In this document: positions 35,136-44,365 of the stretch, in pieces
Layout: each line of letters begins with the position of its first letter
How positions within the stretch are numbered: position 1 is the first letter of the stretch
Source: Kamptonema sp. UHCC 0994
Lineage (GTDB): Bacteria > Cyanobacteriota > Cyanobacteriia > Cyanobacteriales > Microcoleaceae
Length of the DNA stretch: 64,000 nt
Direction of reading: 5' to 3'
Assembly: GCF_029167235.1 (NCBI RefSeq)
Contig: NZ_JARFTR010000207.1
Coordinates: forward strand, 30,704 to 94,703
The notes under the pieces: model-generated
What the model was told of the DNA's origin: nothing
Seen by the model: the letters and a program-made list of their open reading frames with translations, nothing else
Database searches by the model: none
Made by a program: the position numbers and the translations under genes

Positions 35136-35768
35136 TTAAACAAGTCCTGCTCTCAACGCGACTACTGCTGCCTGCACCCTATCATCCACTGCTAACTTAT
35201 TCATAATACCGCGAACGTGAGTTTTAATAGTATTAGGACTGAGATAAAGTGCAGCAGCAATTTCAGGATTGCTATAACCTTCTACCATCAATTTTAACAC
35301 TTCTGATTCCCGCTGTGAGAGTTGACCTATACTTGCTGTAGATACAGGGGTAGGAGGTTTGAGATTTTCAATTACAGTCCTAGCAATTTGAGGATCGAGA
35401 TAGGTAGCACCTTCAGCAGCAGCGGCGATCGCAGCTAACAAACGCTCTACTGAAGCACCTTTAATACAGTAAGCATCTGCACCGCTAGAAAGAGCAGCAA
35501 TAATTTCTGTTTCTGCCGTATGAGAAGTTAGCATCACCACCCGCACATCAGGCAATTTTTCTTTAATTTGTTGCGTTGCTGCAATTCCATCCAGTCGCGG
35601 CAAACCGATATCCATGACGATCAGATCGGGTTTAAGCCTTAATGCTGCTTCGACTGCTAAGTAACCGTCTTCTGCTTGTCCTACTATTTCTAAATCAGGA
35701 CAATCCCCTAAAACTTGCTCTAGTCCCAATTGCATCATTGGGTCATCTTCAACAATTAAAATTCGCAT
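35136..35768 (-). CDS. NarL/FixJ-type response regulator
   Basis: 210 residues. Receiver domain with the acidic pocket (IVEDDP), phospho-acceptor Asp53 (LIVMDIGLPRLDG), Thr (MLTSHT) and Lys (YCIKG). C-terminal LuxR-type HTH (LSQRESEVLKLMVEGYSNPEIAAALYLSPNTIKTHVRGIMNKL). Binds DNA when phosphorylated. Plausible partner of the two kinases that end 93 bp away, but it is on the opposite strand. The start is directly preceded by a heptamer array with no clear ribosome-binding site. Confidence 0.93.
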   Translation of the reverse strand: MRILIVEDDPMMQLGLEQVLGDCPDLEIVGQAEDGYLAVEAALRLKPDLIVMDIGLPRLDGIAATQQIKEKLPDVRVVMLTSHTAETEIIAALSSGADAYCIKGASVERLLAAIAAAAEGATYLDPQIARTVIENLKPPTPVSTASIGQLSQRESEVLKLMVEGYSNPEIAAALYLSPNTIKTHVRGIMNKLAVDDRVQAAVVALRAGLV

Positions 35769-35823
35769 AATGGCTAATTGCTAATGGCTAATTGCTAATG
35801 GCTAATTGCTAATGGCTAATTGA
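35769..35823. repeat. 14-bp (2 x 7) tandem repeat between moeA and the regulator
   Basis: TGGCTAATTGCTAA repeated about four times. On the minus strand it encodes the last residues of MoeA and its stop codon, and it ends right at the regulator's ATG. Confidence 0.85.
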
Positions 35824-37124
35824 TAACAGTTAACAATTAAAACTTGAACTAAGTCTCCTGCTTGAATCCAAGTTTGATCCACAGGGATAACTGCTAAACC
35901 TGTAGTATTAACTAGGTTAATTAAATTACCTGAACTTTGACTACCGCTAGCAGGTTCAAATTCATAATTGCCAGCACATAAATGTAATTGACCCCAGAGG
36001 TAACTTTCTCGCTTCCCATCCGATCGTAAGTCAATGCGCGATCGCGCCTGTACAAACTCTGGCCCCCAAGCTTCTTGTTTAAGTCCAGAAAGTTTCCGCA
36101 TTGCTGGCTGGACAAAACGCCAAAACGTTACTAAACTAGAAACCGGATTACCAGGTAAACCAAAGTAAAGACATTGAGAATTGGTAATTGGTAATTGGTA
36201 ATTGGTAATTGGTGAAATCGGGGAATTTCTCTGTCCCTCTCGTTTAAAAGTTGCTACAGTTAGGGGTTTTCCTGGTTTTATTGCTACGGCACGAATGTGA
36301 ATTTCTCCTCCCAAAGATGCGATAATTTCTTCAATATAATCGTAATCTCCCACCGAAACGCCTCCAGTAGAAAGCACGATATCTGCGGTGGAAATGGCAG
36401 ATGCGATCGCATCTTTCAACTTTTCGCGATCGTCGGGAATAATCCCTAACCGGATGATTTCTGCACCCGCTTGTGAGCTCAAGGCGGCCAAAGCATACTG
36501 ATTCGAGTCTACCAATTGACCTGGTTGTAAAGGTTGCTCAGGAGACACTAATTCGTCCCCAGTGGAGAGAATTGCAACGCGGAGACGGCGGTAAACTGGT
36601 ACTTGGATACATTGTGCGGCAGCTAACACGGCGATTTCTGGAGGATTGAGGACTGTATTAGGCATTAGCAAAGGCGTGCCCGCTTGGTAAAAATCGCCCT
36701 TGTGACGCACAAAAGCTTTGGGTTTGGAAGGAGAAACTAAGATCGAAATGCGATCGCCTTCCCTGCGCGTTTCCTCCTGCATCACCACTGTATCAGCACC
36801 CGCAGGCATAACAGCCCCAGTCAAAATCCGCGCCGCCTGTCCCGATTGAACAGTACATTTAGGCTGATATCCTGCGGGAATTTCTTCTATAATTTCCAGT
36901 ATTGCGGGTTGATTTAGACTACAATTTTCAACATCGGCAAACCGCACGGCGTAACCATCCATTGCGGAGTTGTCCCAGTGGGGAAAATCGAGGGAACTTG
37001 TCACAGGTACGGCTAAAATTCGTCCCCACGCGGCCAATAAGTCTATCGTTTCTACATCTCCCTGACTGTCAAGGGGTTGCACCAAATCTAAAATGATTGA
37101 TTCTGCTTCTTTAACTGACAGCAT
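35802..37124 (-). CDS. moeA: molybdopterin molybdenumtransferase
   Basis: About 440 residues from the ATG at 37124 (MLSVKEAESIILDLVQPL). Landmarks: DNSAMDGYAVR, GAVMPAGADTVVMQEE, VAILSTGDELV, VLSTGGVSVGDYDYI, VAIKPGKPLTVATF, YFGLPGNPVSSLVTFWRFVQPA. It inserts molybdate into adenylylated molybdopterin. Two oddities: a stretch NYQLPITNYQLPITN encoded by a GGTAATT heptamer array sits between two conserved blocks, and the last residues (NCYQLAISN) and the stop come from another array. Confidence 0.95.
   Translation of the reverse strand: MLSVKEAESIILDLVQPLDSQGDVETIDLLAAWGRILAVPVTSSLDFPHWDNSAMDGYAVRFADVENCSLNQPAILEIIEEIPAGYQPKCTVQSGQAARILTGAVMPAGADTVVMQEETRREGDRISILVSPSKPKAFVRHKGDFYQAGTPLLMPNTVLNPPEIAVLAAAQCIQVPVYRRLRVAILSTGDELVSPEQPLQPGQLVDSNQYALAALSSQAGAEIIRLGIIPDDREKLKDAIASAISTADIVLSTGGVSVGDYDYIEEIIASLGGEIHIRAVAIKPGKPLTVATFKREGQRNSPISPITNYQLPITNSQCLYFGLPGNPVSSLVTFWRFVQPAMRKLSGLKQEAWGPEFVQARSRIDLRSDGKRESYLWGQLHLCAGNYEFEPASGSQSSGNLINLVNTTGLAVIPVDQTWIQAGDLVQVLIVNCYQLAISN
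36179..36213. repeat. heptamer array (GGTAATT)4-5 inside moeA
   Basis: Reads as an extra loop in MoeA between VATFKREGQRN and CLYFGLPGNPVSS. The unit length (7) times the copy number keeps the frame only with the flanking bases included. Confidence 0.85.
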
Positions 37125-37233
37125 GGCTGTCTCTCCATCTGATAACACTTTTGTTAGTGTAGCAAATAAGTAGCCATAGTGGTAATATTTTTTTTATGTT
37201 TCTATGGTAAACCTATTATTTTAGCGTTTAATT

Positions 37234-37851
37234 ATGACCACATTTCTGTCTATAATTTGGCTTAATACTTTATCTTTGCTACTGGTAGTGATTTCAATTA
37301 TTCTTACTAAATCATCTGGATTAGAAGTCAGCGATTTATTTTTTCATCCTTTGTTTTACCCTCAGCCAAATGTCGCTTTTTTAACTCGCACATTCCAGTT
37401 ATTATGTTGCGTACCTGTGATTGTTTGTGCTTTTAGCTATGGCTTGCTTAAAACTTTTAATCCTCCCAATTCAGAAAAGGAATTTATTCTAGCTTCAGCT
37501 ATTGTAACAGGGGGATTTATGCTGAATGAAATTTACAGGATTCATATATACCTTGTGGGAATGGGAATCTCTAAATTAGGGGTTAGTTTGTTCTATGCTC
37601 TTGTTTTATTTTCCTACGGATGGTTTTTTCGGCGGCAACTAAAATCTACTCCTTACGGGCTATTGCTAGCTGGCGTGGGGTTATTATTTTTTGCGATCGC
37701 AGTGGACTCGCAGCACTTAAAAAACAAGATAACTTCTAGCTTACTAGAGGGAGTTCCCAAGTTGTTTAGCGAGATCAATATCGTTTTTTATTATTGGTGC
37801 GTTTGCAAATATTCGGTAGAAAAATCTCTCAGTCGAATTATTAAAGCATAA
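37234..37851 (+). CDS. multi-pass membrane protein, function unknown
   Basis: 205 residues with about six hydrophobic segments: TLSLLLVVISIILT, FQLLCCVPVIVCAFSYGLL, FILASAIVTGGFMLN, LGVSLFYALVLFSYGWFF, LLLAGVGLLFFAIAVD and a final weaker one. Family not recognised. No signal peptide distinct from the first helix, and no conserved polar cluster that would suggest transport chemistry. Stands alone between moeA (divergent) and the cobO promoter. Confidence 0.7.
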   Translation: MTTFLSIIWLNTLSLLLVVISIILTKSSGLEVSDLFFHPLFYPQPNVAFLTRTFQLLCCVPVIVCAFSYGLLKTFNPPNSEKEFILASAIVTGGFMLNEIYRIHIYLVGMGISKLGVSLFYALVLFSYGWFFRRQLKSTPYGLLLAGVGLLFFAIAVDSQHLKNKITSSLLEGVPKLFSEINIVFYYWCVCKYSVEKSLSRIIKA

Positions 37852-37941
37852 TCATTAACCGTATTAAACCAATCCAAATTAGTTATAATCCTCATCCTTA
37901 CTCTGCCTCTGCTTGCTATGCGATTTGCTCTAAATCTCAAT

Positions 37942-37970
37942 TTCACAATTTAGTTAAATTGTGATATAAT
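37942..37970 (+). promoter_or_regulatory. promoter with built-in palindrome upstream of cobO
   Basis: TTCACA (-35, 37942-37947), a 17-bp spacer and a perfect TATAAT (-10, 37965-37970). A palindrome of 10-bp arms, TCACAATTTA-GT-TAAATTGTGA (37943-37964), fills the space from the -35 box to the -10 box. This is the layout of a repressor operator. The leader to the cobO ATG would be about 145 bases and contains a further hairpin, AGGTTTA-GCA-TAAACCT (38035-38051). Confidence 0.6.
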
Positions 37971-38121
37971 ACCAAGATAGAAGCAGAAAAATTAGATTGT
38001 TTACTTCTTCCTCAGCACAAAATTGTTAACAGCTAGGTTTAGCATAAACCTGGATTTGTTCTCAATTTGCAAACAGTATGGCAATAACTCTGATAAAATT
38101 GTATAAATATTGAGGAATCTG

Positions 38122-38775
38122 ATGCAAACAAATACTGAGATGGAATTAAATCAAACAAGCGATCGCGCAAATTCCCTTACCCCCGAACAACACAAGCAGA
38201 AAATGCAGCGTCGCAAAGAAGTACAAGACCAGCGAATTGCTGAAAAATCAGGGGAAAAAGGCTTAATTATCGTCAACACTGGAAACGGTAAAGGGAAGAC
38301 GACGGCCGCATTGGGAATGGTACTGCGATCGCTCGGTCACGGCTACCGCGTCGCCATAGTACAATTTATCAAAGGAGCCTGGGAACCCGCAGAAAAAGCC
38401 GTTTTTGAGAAGTGGGAACATCAATTAGAATTTCACGCCATGGGAGAAGGCTTCACCTGGGAAACCCAAGACCGCGATCGCGACATCCAAAAAGCTCAAG
38501 CAGCATGGGAAAAATCCTTAACATTTATCCATAATTCCGACTTTAGATTAGTGTTGCTTGATGAAATTAATATAGCACTAAAACTAGGTTATTTGCAAGT
38601 CGAGCAAGTGCTAGCAGGACTAGAAGAAAAACCAGAACTATCTCACATTATTTTAACAGGTCGAGGCGCACCAGCAGGACTCATAGAACGGGCAGATTTA
38701 GTAACAGAAATGACCCTACTTAAGCATCCCTTCAAAGAGCAAGGTGTAAAAGCTCAACCAGGTATCGAGTATTAA
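38122..38775 (+). CDS. cobO: corrinoid adenosyltransferase (CobO/CobA/BtuR)
   Basis: About 217 residues from the ATG at 38122, with GAGG seven bases upstream; a TTG at 38110 is in frame but less likely. IIVNTGNGKGKTTAALG is the family P-loop, followed by YRVAIVQFIKG, VLLDEINIALKLGYL and HIILTGRGAPAGLIERADLVTEM. Transfers adenosyl from ATP to cob(I)alamin or cobyrinate diamide in B12 synthesis or salvage. Stands alone behind the palindromic promoter. The N-terminal 40 residues are charged and may contact the substrate lid. Confidence 0.94.
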   Translation: MQTNTEMELNQTSDRANSLTPEQHKQKMQRRKEVQDQRIAEKSGEKGLIIVNTGNGKGKTTAALGMVLRSLGHGYRVAIVQFIKGAWEPAEKAVFEKWEHQLEFHAMGEGFTWETQDRDRDIQKAQAAWEKSLTFIHNSDFRLVLLDEINIALKLGYLQVEQVLAGLEEKPELSHIILTGRGAPAGLIERADLVTEMTLLKHPFKEQGVKAQPGIEY

Positions 38776-38780
38776 ATACA

Positions 38781-38871
38781 TAACTTACACAAAATTATCC
38801 GTAACGCCGCCATCTTGGCGGTAAAGTCACCGCCAAGATGGCGGCGTTACGAAACGTGATGCGTAAGTCTT
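38781..38871. mobile_element. complete mini-element, CGCC core
   Basis: AACTTACACA near 38782, two CGCC-type stems (GTAACGCCGCCATCTTGGCG and its inverse), and TGCGTAAGTCTT at 38860-38871. Between cobO and the methyltransferase. Confidence 0.75.
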
Positions 38872-38919
38872 ATCAATTTTGAGTTATGAGTTAAATAAAT
38901 TCCCTCTTCCTTATTCCTT

Positions 38920-40074
38920 ATGACAACTAATGGACTAGAACCTACTACCTTTAACGATCTGTTATCCTTGGCACTATCTTCTATTGACTCTGCACAATCA
39001 ACAGAAATACCTATCCCTGCAAAACTAGCGCTACTGCAAGCAACTCAACTAATCTTATCTCAAAAAAACATCAATGTCAATGCCAATCTCTTGCTGCAAA
39101 CCTTATGGAAAATAGCCACAATTAATCCCTTTGATGACTTTGTTCAGACTTGCTTAACCTGCGAAGGAATCAATCAAGTTCAGGAATTTAGAGAACTTAG
39201 AAATAAAATAGCAATAGCCTACAATATTCAAGGCAATGCCTTCTATCAACAGGGTCAAATTCAGCAAGCAACCCTGCAATACGAAAAAGCATTACAAATA
39301 GGACAAGAACTTTCTCCCGCTGACTTACTTAGCATTTACTTTAATGCAGGAATGGCATCTTTTGTACAACAGCAACCAGAAAAAGCACAACATTTGTTTC
39401 AAAAAGCACGGCAAATTCAACCTAACTTAGCGCAAGTAGAGCAGATGCTTATTAGGGTAAATTATCAACTTGAAACTAAGCAAAAAGGATATAAGTTTAG
39501 TCAAGATTGGTTTAGCAGAAATCTGGCAATCTGGCAAGAATATTTAATGTGTTTTCGCAATCGACCAGATTTAAACATACTAGAAATAGGAAGTTGGGAA
39601 GGGAGGTCTACTTGTTGGCTATTAAACAATATTCTCACTCATCCATCGTCGCAAATTACCTGTATCGATACATTTGAAGGCGGTGGAGGAACTGAACTAG
39701 AAGCAAGCGATACTAAAGAGTCTATCGAAGCAAGATTTGACTTTAACATTGCTCTGACTGAAAGCATAGCAAAAGTAACAAAAATCGTCAACAAATCGAG
39801 AGTAGCATTGCGGGAAATTCCCTTTGATAGCTTTGATATTATCTATATTGATGGCTCTCATTTAGCTTGCGATGTACTAGAAGATACCCTTTTAAGTTGG
39901 GGACTTCTCAAGATAGGAGGTTTGATGATTTTTGATGATTACGATCATGTTTTTCGAGAATTTCCTCATCAAAATACTAAGATTGGGATTGATGCTTTTA
40001 TGGCGAGTTTTTGTAATAAAATTCAGCTTGTTCATCAATCTCATCAAATTATTATTAAAAAGATATCCGATTAA
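38920..40074 (+). CDS. TPR protein with class I SAM methyltransferase domain
   Basis: 384 residues. The helical N-terminal part contains about two TPR-like units (AYNIQGNAFYQQGQIQQATLQYEKAL, IYFNAGMASFVQQQPEKAQHLFQKA). The C-terminal part (about 205-384) is a Methyltransf_24-type Rossmann fold: ILEIGSWEGRSTCWLL (SAM loop), ITCIDTFEG, FDIIYIDGSHLACDVLEDTLLSWGLLKIGGLMIFDDYD. Family members often act on sugars or secreted small molecules; the acceptor is unknown. Confidence 0.85.
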   Translation: MTTNGLEPTTFNDLLSLALSSIDSAQSTEIPIPAKLALLQATQLILSQKNINVNANLLLQTLWKIATINPFDDFVQTCLTCEGINQVQEFRELRNKIAIAYNIQGNAFYQQGQIQQATLQYEKALQIGQELSPADLLSIYFNAGMASFVQQQPEKAQHLFQKARQIQPNLAQVEQMLIRVNYQLETKQKGYKFSQDWFSRNLAIWQEYLMCFRNRPDLNILEIGSWEGRSTCWLLNNILTHPSSQITCIDTFEGGGGTELEASDTKESIEARFDFNIALTESIAKVTKIVNKSRVALREIPFDSFDIIYIDGSHLACDVLEDTLLSWGLLKIGGLMIFDDYDHVFREFPHQNTKIGIDAFMASFCNKIQLVHQSHQIIIKKISD

Positions 40075-40130
40075 AAATGCAGAGCAATGTGGTTGCCATC
40101 ACTATCACTTCTAAATATGAACTAACATTT

Positions 40131-41006
40131 TTAGCCCGCCTTACTCAACAAAGCCAAAATATATTCTTCCAGACTAACTCCTTCCCTTTCCGCTTTTTTT
40201 GCTAAACTCAAATATAGAGATTTAGGAAGCTGTAAAGATAGACTTCCGCTATACTCAACCTCCGTTGTCGGTAAAGGAATCCGATCTTTACCTTCAAAAT
40301 TTGTACTTATATCTAATAAGTTATTGTAATCCTCTTCGATTTTGATATCTATGGGAGTAATTTTAATATTTAAAAGAGACATATAACGATGACATATTGT
40401 TCTAGCTTCATCGATCAGTTTTTGCAATTCATCTTTTTCAAGCCTAGTCATCTCTTCAGGCATTTCTAATGGGGGCTTATTCTCATCTTCCTCATTTTGT
40501 AATCGATTCGAGTTGCTGTTTAAAACCTTTAAAGCTTCTTTATATTTAAAAAGTTCTTTCTTGTCGTAATGAGCTATTGATTTATCTCTCTGATTAAAAA
40601 GTGTTTCTATCAATCCATCGAAATTCTTGTCATAATTTTGATCCTGCGGTTTTTTAGATTTGAATTTAATTTGGTCTTTATTTAATTGTTCTTTGTCTAA
40701 ATTACCTATTTCCGGGGATGTTCTTTTCCATGATTTATAATTACTTGCAAGAATATTCAAAATTTTGTCAATAGTTACAGAATCTTTCTCTTTGCCATCA
40801 TATACTTGAGACAAATATAATACACCAAGCTCACGAAATGCAAGGGTAGTCCTATGCCAGAAATAAGGTGCTTTAGCATATTTTTCTGGCGTATTATGCG
40901 AACCATAAAATAAATCATAAGCTACAGACAAATAGTATTGAGCATACGATAGTCTAATATTAATAAAGTTGACCATATCAACAAAATTTTCCTTTGTAGC
41001 TGTCAT
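40131..41006 (-). CDS. HEPN-motif protein fused to a HicB-like ribbon-helix-helix tail
   Basis: 291 residues. The first 215 are helical; QRDKSIAHYD contains Arg140-Asp141 and His146, the Rx4-6H signature of HEPN ribonucleases, similar in layout to AbiU2-type proteins. A linker follows, then residues 252-291 (YSGSLSLQLPKSLYLSLAKKAEREGVSLEEYILALLSK) which are the C-terminal RHH DNA-binding domain normally found on HicB antitoxins. So a putative toxin nuclease and an antitoxin-type DNA-binding domain sit on one chain. No separate partner gene adjoins. Function is inferred from the motifs. Confidence 0.7.
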   Translation of the reverse strand: MTATKENFVDMVNFINIRLSYAQYYLSVAYDLFYGSHNTPEKYAKAPYFWHRTTLAFRELGVLYLSQVYDGKEKDSVTIDKILNILASNYKSWKRTSPEIGNLDKEQLNKDQIKFKSKKPQDQNYDKNFDGLIETLFNQRDKSIAHYDKKELFKYKEALKVLNSNSNRLQNEEDENKPPLEMPEEMTRLEKDELQKLIDEARTICHRYMSLLNIKITPIDIKIEEDYNNLLDISTNFEGKDRIPLPTTEVEYSGSLSLQLPKSLYLSLAKKAEREGVSLEEYILALLSKAG

Positions 41007-41032
41007 TTTGCTTACCTTGTATTTATTGATTT

Positions 41033-41062
41033 AAAAAGTAGGGCAGGCATTACCTACCCCAC
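41033..41062 (-). terminator. rho-independent terminator of chlN
   Basis: On the minus strand GTGGGGTAGG-TAATG-CCTGCCCTAC (8 of 10 pairs) is followed by TTTTT. It lies 57 bases past the chlN stop, as expected for the end of the chlL-DUF5331-chlN transcript. Confidence 0.75.
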
Positions 41063-41118
41063 TTATTTAATTATCACTTTTTACAACTGTAAAAATTCAG
41101 ATGTAAATGAGCTAAAAA

Positions 41119-42525
<1,407 letters not shown>

Positions 42526-42768
42526 CTAAAATTTTCTCCGTTTAATTGTTTATTAGTCCACAAGTCCTAATTTGAGCAAAAAAACCTTGCATGAAGCAGA
42601 TACCGCCCTCATGATGAGTTTCTATTTCCCCAAACTGCACAGTCAAAATCAGTAATTTTGAGTTATCAGATTGCTTCGTTCACAATGTGAGCTACCCGCC
42701 TGAGATGATTTGTAGGGGTGGTGTTCCTCCATCCGTAATCAAGTTTTGAATTTTAAGTTAATTAGCTA

Positions 42769-42857
42769 GAACTTACGCAAAACTATCCGTAACGCCGCCA
42801 TCCTGGCGGTAAAGTCACCGCCAAGATGGCGGCGTTACGTAATCGTGGGTAAGTCCT
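42769..42857. mobile_element. complete mini-element, CGCC core, between DUF5331 and chlN
   Basis: GAACTTACGCA (42769-42779), then GTAACGCCGCC ... GGCGGCGTTAC, then GGGTAAGTCCT (to 42857). It sits in the 430-bp gap inside the chlorophyll gene cluster; no other feature is evident in that gap. Confidence 0.78.
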
Positions 42858-42953
42858 GTTAGCAATTCAAAACTTGATAGTAACTAGAGCGATAGGTACT
42901 CACCCCAAACCATCTTTAAATCTTGGCCAGGACTCTTTTGTGGAAGGCAACCC

Positions 42954-44330
42954 TTATTTAAAGTCCGATAAGAACCCAGAAATTTCTTCATCCTCATCAG
43001 CATCATCATCTAGTCCCAAGGCATCTAGATCGGCTTCATCAGCATCGCCAGATGTTGCTTCCCCTAGAGCATCAAGCCCGATCTCATCCAAGTCATCGTC
43101 ATCTGATAAGGACAAGCCGCCAAAATCGTCATCTTCCTCATCCAACCCCCCCAGATCCATGTCTAGGTCATCTGAGGTTGCTTCCCCAAACGGATCGGGT
43201 ATGGATTCCGGCACGAAATCATCGTCTTCTTCCCCAAAAGGATCTGTACTGGCGACAACTATCTCCTCAGACTCCTCAGAAAGCGATAGCCCAAACTCAT
43301 CATCGGTATCTTCCTCTAGCCCACCGAACCCATCCAACTCATCGGAGGCTGACACCCCAAACTCATCATCATCTGACTCTTCGTCCATGTCACCTAGACC
43401 CATGCCACCCAAGTCATCTGACTCTTCGTCCATGTCACCTAAGCCCATGCCACCCAAGTCATCTGACTCTTCGTCCATGTCACCTAAGTCCATGCCACCC
43501 AAGTCATCTGACTCTTCCTCCATGTCACCTAAGCCCATGCCGCCCAAGTCATCTGACTCTTCCTCCATGTCACCTAAGCCCATGCCGCCCAAGTCATCTG
43601 ACTCTTCGTCCATGTCACCTAAGCCCATGCCACCCAAGTCATCTGACTCTTCGTCCATGTCACCTAAGCCCATGCCACCCAAGTCATCTGACTCTTCGTC
43701 CATGTCACCTAAGCCCATGCCACCCAAGTCATCTGACTCTTCGTCCATGTCATCTAAGCCCATGCCACCCAAGTCATCTGACTCTTCGTCCAGATCGAGA
43801 TCCCCAAATGATTCCTCATCAGATGAGATCAGTGCAGAAGTTACTGCCGCAACTCCCGCAACTCCCGCAACTCCGGCTGCTGCTAAGCCGATACCGCCCA
43901 GAACATTAGAGTTGTCCGCAGCAGGCGCTGTTGCTGCTGGAACTGCTGCGGGTGCAGCGCTGGTTGGAGGGACTAACGGGGCTGCTTGGGCAGGTCTTGC
44001 GGTTGCAGTGGTCACAGATGCGATCGCTGGTGGTACTACCTCTGACGAAGAAATGCCCAAGGCAACATCAGGGTCAAAATTCAACCCTAAAACCTCAATC
44101 AACGTTTCTGGATCTGGGTTAAGCCTAGTAAAAGGCAACATCAACTGTTCCAGATTCGGTTCGAGTGCGTTGAGAACTCCCAGGATGAGATAAGAGGGAG
44201 GCCGCCTACCCCCGTCGGGGGTTGATACCGACTGTACCTGCATTTGGAGTACCAGCCAGGAACGATTGGCTTGGTAATACTGCAACCACTTTTGTTTTAA
44301 AGTACCTGATAAGTCTTCAAAAAAAGCCAT
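42954..44330 (-). CDS. DUF5331 protein with long acidic repeat region
   Basis: 458 residues. The first 95 (FFEDLSGTLKQKWLQYYQANRSWL...SYLILGVLNALEPNLEQLMLPFTRLNPDPE) are the DUF5331 domain commonly encoded between chlL and chlN in cyanobacteria. An Ala/Pro stretch follows, then nine copies plus a partial of a 15-residue acidic unit (ESDDLGGMGLGDMDE), then more Asp/Glu-rich sequence. Net charge is extremely negative. Function unknown; location suggests a role with the dark protochlorophyllide reductase. The start codon precedes a plausible 35-bp spacer to chlL. Confidence 0.85.
   Translation of the reverse strand: MAFFEDLSGTLKQKWLQYYQANRSWLVLQMQVQSVSTPDGGRRPPSYLILGVLNALEPNLEQLMLPFTRLNPDPETLIEVLGLNFDPDVALGISSSEVVPPAIASVTTATARPAQAAPLVPPTSAAPAAVPAATAPAADNSNVLGGIGLAAAGVAGVAGVAAVTSALISSDEESFGDLDLDEESDDLGGMGLDDMDEESDDLGGMGLGDMDEESDDLGGMGLGDMDEESDDLGGMGLGDMDEESDDLGGMGLGDMEEESDDLGGMGLGDMEEESDDLGGMDLGDMDEESDDLGGMGLGDMDEESDDLGGMGLGDMDEESDDDEFGVSASDELDGFGGLEEDTDDEFGLSLSEESEEIVVASTDPFGEEDDDFVPESIPDPFGEATSDDLDMDLGGLDEEDDDFGGLSLSDDDDLDEIGLDALGEATSGDADEADLDALGLDDDADEDEEISGFLSDFK
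43376..43796. repeat. 45-bp tandem repeat array within the DUF5331 gene
   Basis: Nine near-identical 45-bp units plus a partial; differences are single bases (TCGTCC/TCCTCC, CCC/TCC). The identity indicates recent expansion or homogenisation. Confidence 0.92.
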
Positions 44331-44365
44331 GACCTCTATCTCCTCATCCTGAAATGCTAGACCTA

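Noticed and set aside
37943..37964. CRP-type site
   Set aside because: CRP sites are TGTGA-N6-TCACA; here the half-sites are in the opposite order with a 12-base spacing.
37860..38121. Cobalamin riboswitch before cobO
   Set aside because: No B12-box-like or conserved junction sequence seen; the region shows a promoter palindrome and a simple hairpin instead.
42874..44193. Long plus-strand open frame (439 codons) and another at 43052-43909
   Set aside because: They are antisense to the DUF5331 gene; the Ser/Pro-rich or His/Pro-rich translations come from reading its acidic 45-bp repeats backwards, and the minus-strand frame has the recognisable domain.
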